From Idiomarina aminovorans (GTDB lineage: Bacteria > Pseudomonadota > Gammaproteobacteria > Enterobacterales > Alteromonadaceae): 64,000 bases of DNA. A program made the translations under genes and the position numbers. The notes beneath the pieces were generated by a model. The model was not told where the DNA came from. It saw only the letters and a list, made by a program, of their open reading frames with translations, and ran no database searches. The DNA lies in contig NZ_JAKNDA010000001.1 in NCBI RefSeq assembly GCF_023155095.1, positions 496,001-560,000 on the forward strand. The letters run 5' to 3'. Below, in pieces: positions 62,784 through 64,000 of the stretch (its first letter is position 1; each line of letters begins with the position of its first letter).

Positions 62784-63023
62784 ATGAGTACTATTGAAGA
62801 ACGCGTAAAAAAAATCATTATTGAACAGTTAGGCGTTAAAGAAGAAGAAGTTAAGCCTGAAGCGTCATTTGAAAATGACCTGGGTGCTGATTCTTTGGAT
62901 ACCGTTGAACTGGTAATGGCTTTGGAAGAAGAATTTGAAACTGAAATTCCGGACGAAGAAGCTGAAAAAATCAAAACTGTTCAATCAGCTATTGATTATG
63001 TAAATAATAATTCTGACGACTAA
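62784..63023 (+). CDS. acpP: Acyl carrier protein
   Basis: 79 residues, acidic, with the phosphopantetheine Ser37 in '[12 protein letters not shown]'. It carries acyl chains. A 118-bp gap before it probably has its promoter. In E. coli fabF follows directly; here a terminator does. Confidence 0.98.
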   Translation: MSTIEERVKKIIIEQLGVKEEEVKPEASFENDLGADSLDTVELVMALEEEFETEIPDEEAEKIKTVQSAIDYVNNNSDD

Positions 63024-63045
63024 TTTGTCGCAGAACGTGATATAA

Positions 63046-63076
63046 AAGGCGGAACCAATGGTTCCGCCTTTTTTTT
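63046..63076 (+). terminator. Rho-independent terminator between acpP and pabC
   Basis: AAGGCGGAACC (63046-63056) pairs with GGTTCCGCCTT (63060-63070), loop AAT, then six more T. It ends only 4 bp before the pabC start, so pabC must be expressed by read-through or its own weak promoter. Confidence 0.9.
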
Positions 63077-63079
63077 GTT

Positions 63080-63868
63080 ATGACAATACGAAAAATACGA
63101 CTCAATAATAAGCCGTTTGCTGCTTCTGCAATTGACAGAGGCTTGCAGTTTGGTGATGGGCACTTTACAACAATTAAAGTTGTGAATAGTCAGCCTCAAT
63201 TTATAGAAAGACACCTGCAAAGGCTGTCTGAAGCTAATGCTCGCTTATTCATAAACCATCTTTACTTTGATTCTCTGCAAGAGCGAATCAATAAGGCCTG
63301 CCTGGGTATCGAGGAGGGGGTTTGCAAAGTTATTGTGACCAGGGGATACGGAGGGCGTGGTTATAGCTTTTCGGATGATGCTGTAGCGAACGAATATATT
63401 CAGGTCAGTGATTTACCGGGACCTATCCAAAACGTGCATCTCGGAGTAGCCAAGTTGCGTTTAGCAAAGCAGCCCACACTGGCTGGTCTTAAAACCCTAA
63501 ACCGAATGGAACAAGTCTTATTAACGAGGGAGTGCCGGACTTCCGGGTTTGATGATTTATTAGTGTGTGACTCGGACAACAACGTAGTTGAAGCCATACA
63601 GGGTAATATTTTCTGGTATAAACAGGGCCAATGGCACACTCCAAATTTGAGTGCCGCCGGAGTTAACGGCGTAATTCGTCAATTTATCATTGATAAAGAC
63701 CTTCTTGGCTCTTTGAATATTGGTGATTACCCACTCGATGAAATGACCGGTATCGAGCAGATGATCATCACTAATAGCGTTCGGGGCGCTGTTACCGTCG
63801 CTCAGTTTAATGGTAAAGTATTGGATAATCGTAAATTACCAGCGATATTAAAACCATTTACATTATGA
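63080..63868 (+). CDS. pabC: Aminodeoxychorismate lyase
   Basis: 262 residues. 'DRGLQFGDGHFTTIKV' near the N-terminus, the PLP-family segment 'LKTLNRMEQVLLTREC' and 'EAIQGNIFW'. It makes p-aminobenzoate for folate. It overlaps the mltG start. Confidence 0.94.
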   Translation: MTIRKIRLNNKPFAASAIDRGLQFGDGHFTTIKVVNSQPQFIERHLQRLSEANARLFINHLYFDSLQERINKACLGIEEGVCKVIVTRGYGGRGYSFSDDAVANEYIQVSDLPGPIQNVHLGVAKLRLAKQPTLAGLKTLNRMEQVLLTRECRTSGFDDLLVCDSDNNVVEAIQGNIFWYKQGQWHTPNLSAAGVNGVIRQFIIDKDLLGSLNIGDYPLDEMTGIEQMIITNSVRGAVTVAQFNGKVLDNRKLPAILKPFTL

Positions 63869-64000
63869 AAATACGTCTTCCTATATTGCTCTTTATAGCG
63901 CTGTTGATAATTGCGGCTGCTGCCTATTTTTCGGGTCGTTGGTATTTGTCAAAACCGATAAAATCAGATGCAACAACGCCTTTATTATTAGATTTTAGGG
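63865..64000 (+). CDS. mltG: Endolytic transglycosylase MltG (3' end outside window)
   Basis: The first 45 residues are visible: MKIRLPILLFIALLIIAAAA, a single membrane anchor, then 'YFSGRWYLSKPIKSDA'. The ATG overlaps the pabC stop, and the pabC-mltG order is conserved in gammaproteobacteria. It cuts nascent glycan strands. Confidence 0.85.
   Translation, partial: MKIRLPILLFIALLIIAAAAYFSGRWYLSKPIKSDATTPLLLDFR

Noticed and set aside
1-64000. CRISPR array, tRNA, rRNA or insertion sequence
   Set aside because: I saw no regularly spaced repeats, no cloverleaf-like segment with a tRNA pattern, and no transposase.

Overview
The window has two parts. Positions 1 to about 29,400 are most of a tailed-phage genome integrated in a bacterial chromosome. 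Its left end lies outside the window. Positions about 29,600 to 64,000 are conserved chromosomal housekeeping genes of a gammaproteobacterium. Gene content and order (nrdAB-ferredoxin, ubiG/gph, gyrA-serC-hisC-aroA-cmk-rpsA-ihfB-lapAB-pyrF, rne/rluC, maf-yceD-rpmF-plsX-fabHDG-acpP-pabC-mltG) and protein sequences fit a marine Alteromonadales-type organism. My best guess is Idiomarina or a close relative, from family knowledge and not from a database search.

Prophage layout, left to right: a partial lambda O-like replication protein and a P-like partner (1-1369); a phage-borne CsrA, a RusA resolvase and a Mor-family late activator (1547-2462); a membrane protein, M15 endolysin and 3-TM holin (2455-4045); terminase, portal and F-like head protein (4061-8351); a membrane-protein moron (8363-8917); protease with a nested scaffold, decoration protein and capsid (8991-11440); neck, tail terminator and tail tube genes (11473-14206); tail chaperones with a well-formed -1 frameshift signal (14218-14906); tape measure (14908-17556). 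Next comes a cargo cassette of HicA-like toxin, HicB-like antitoxin with a C-terminal extension, and a candidate SecB-like chaperone (17663-18860). The tail tip genes ending in a 1603-residue J-like protein follow (18951-25375). The right end of the late operon is a complete diversity-generating retroelement (25372-28633). The phage is a hybrid: Mu-like head genes and a Mor regulator, a lambda-like long-tail tip, and O/P-type replication instead of a visible Mu transposase.

The DGR is the best supported unusual system. The 114-bp template (27326-27439) and variable repeat (26782-26895) align without gaps. They differ at 14 of the template's 26 adenines but at only 1 of its 88 other bases. A C-type-lectin-like target, a GC-rich hairpin after the target gene, an Avd protein and a reverse transcriptase with YMDD and IGNLTSQ motifs are all present. 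The target overlaps the tail-tip gene by 4 bp, so the element probably diversifies the phage receptor-binding protein.

The second system worth study is the HicA-HicB-SecB-like cassette, which has the layout of a toxin-antitoxin-chaperone module. An 18-bp sequence lies directly after both morons (8920 and 18874), just before core structural genes, with a third copy inside the Mor-family gene (2357).

The chromosomal part is mostly ordinary. Notable points are two NrdR-like boxes before nrdA, a GyrA with Ser83/Asp87, a terminator and no fabF between acpP and pabC, and strong terminators after ihfB, between comEA and rne, and after acpP.
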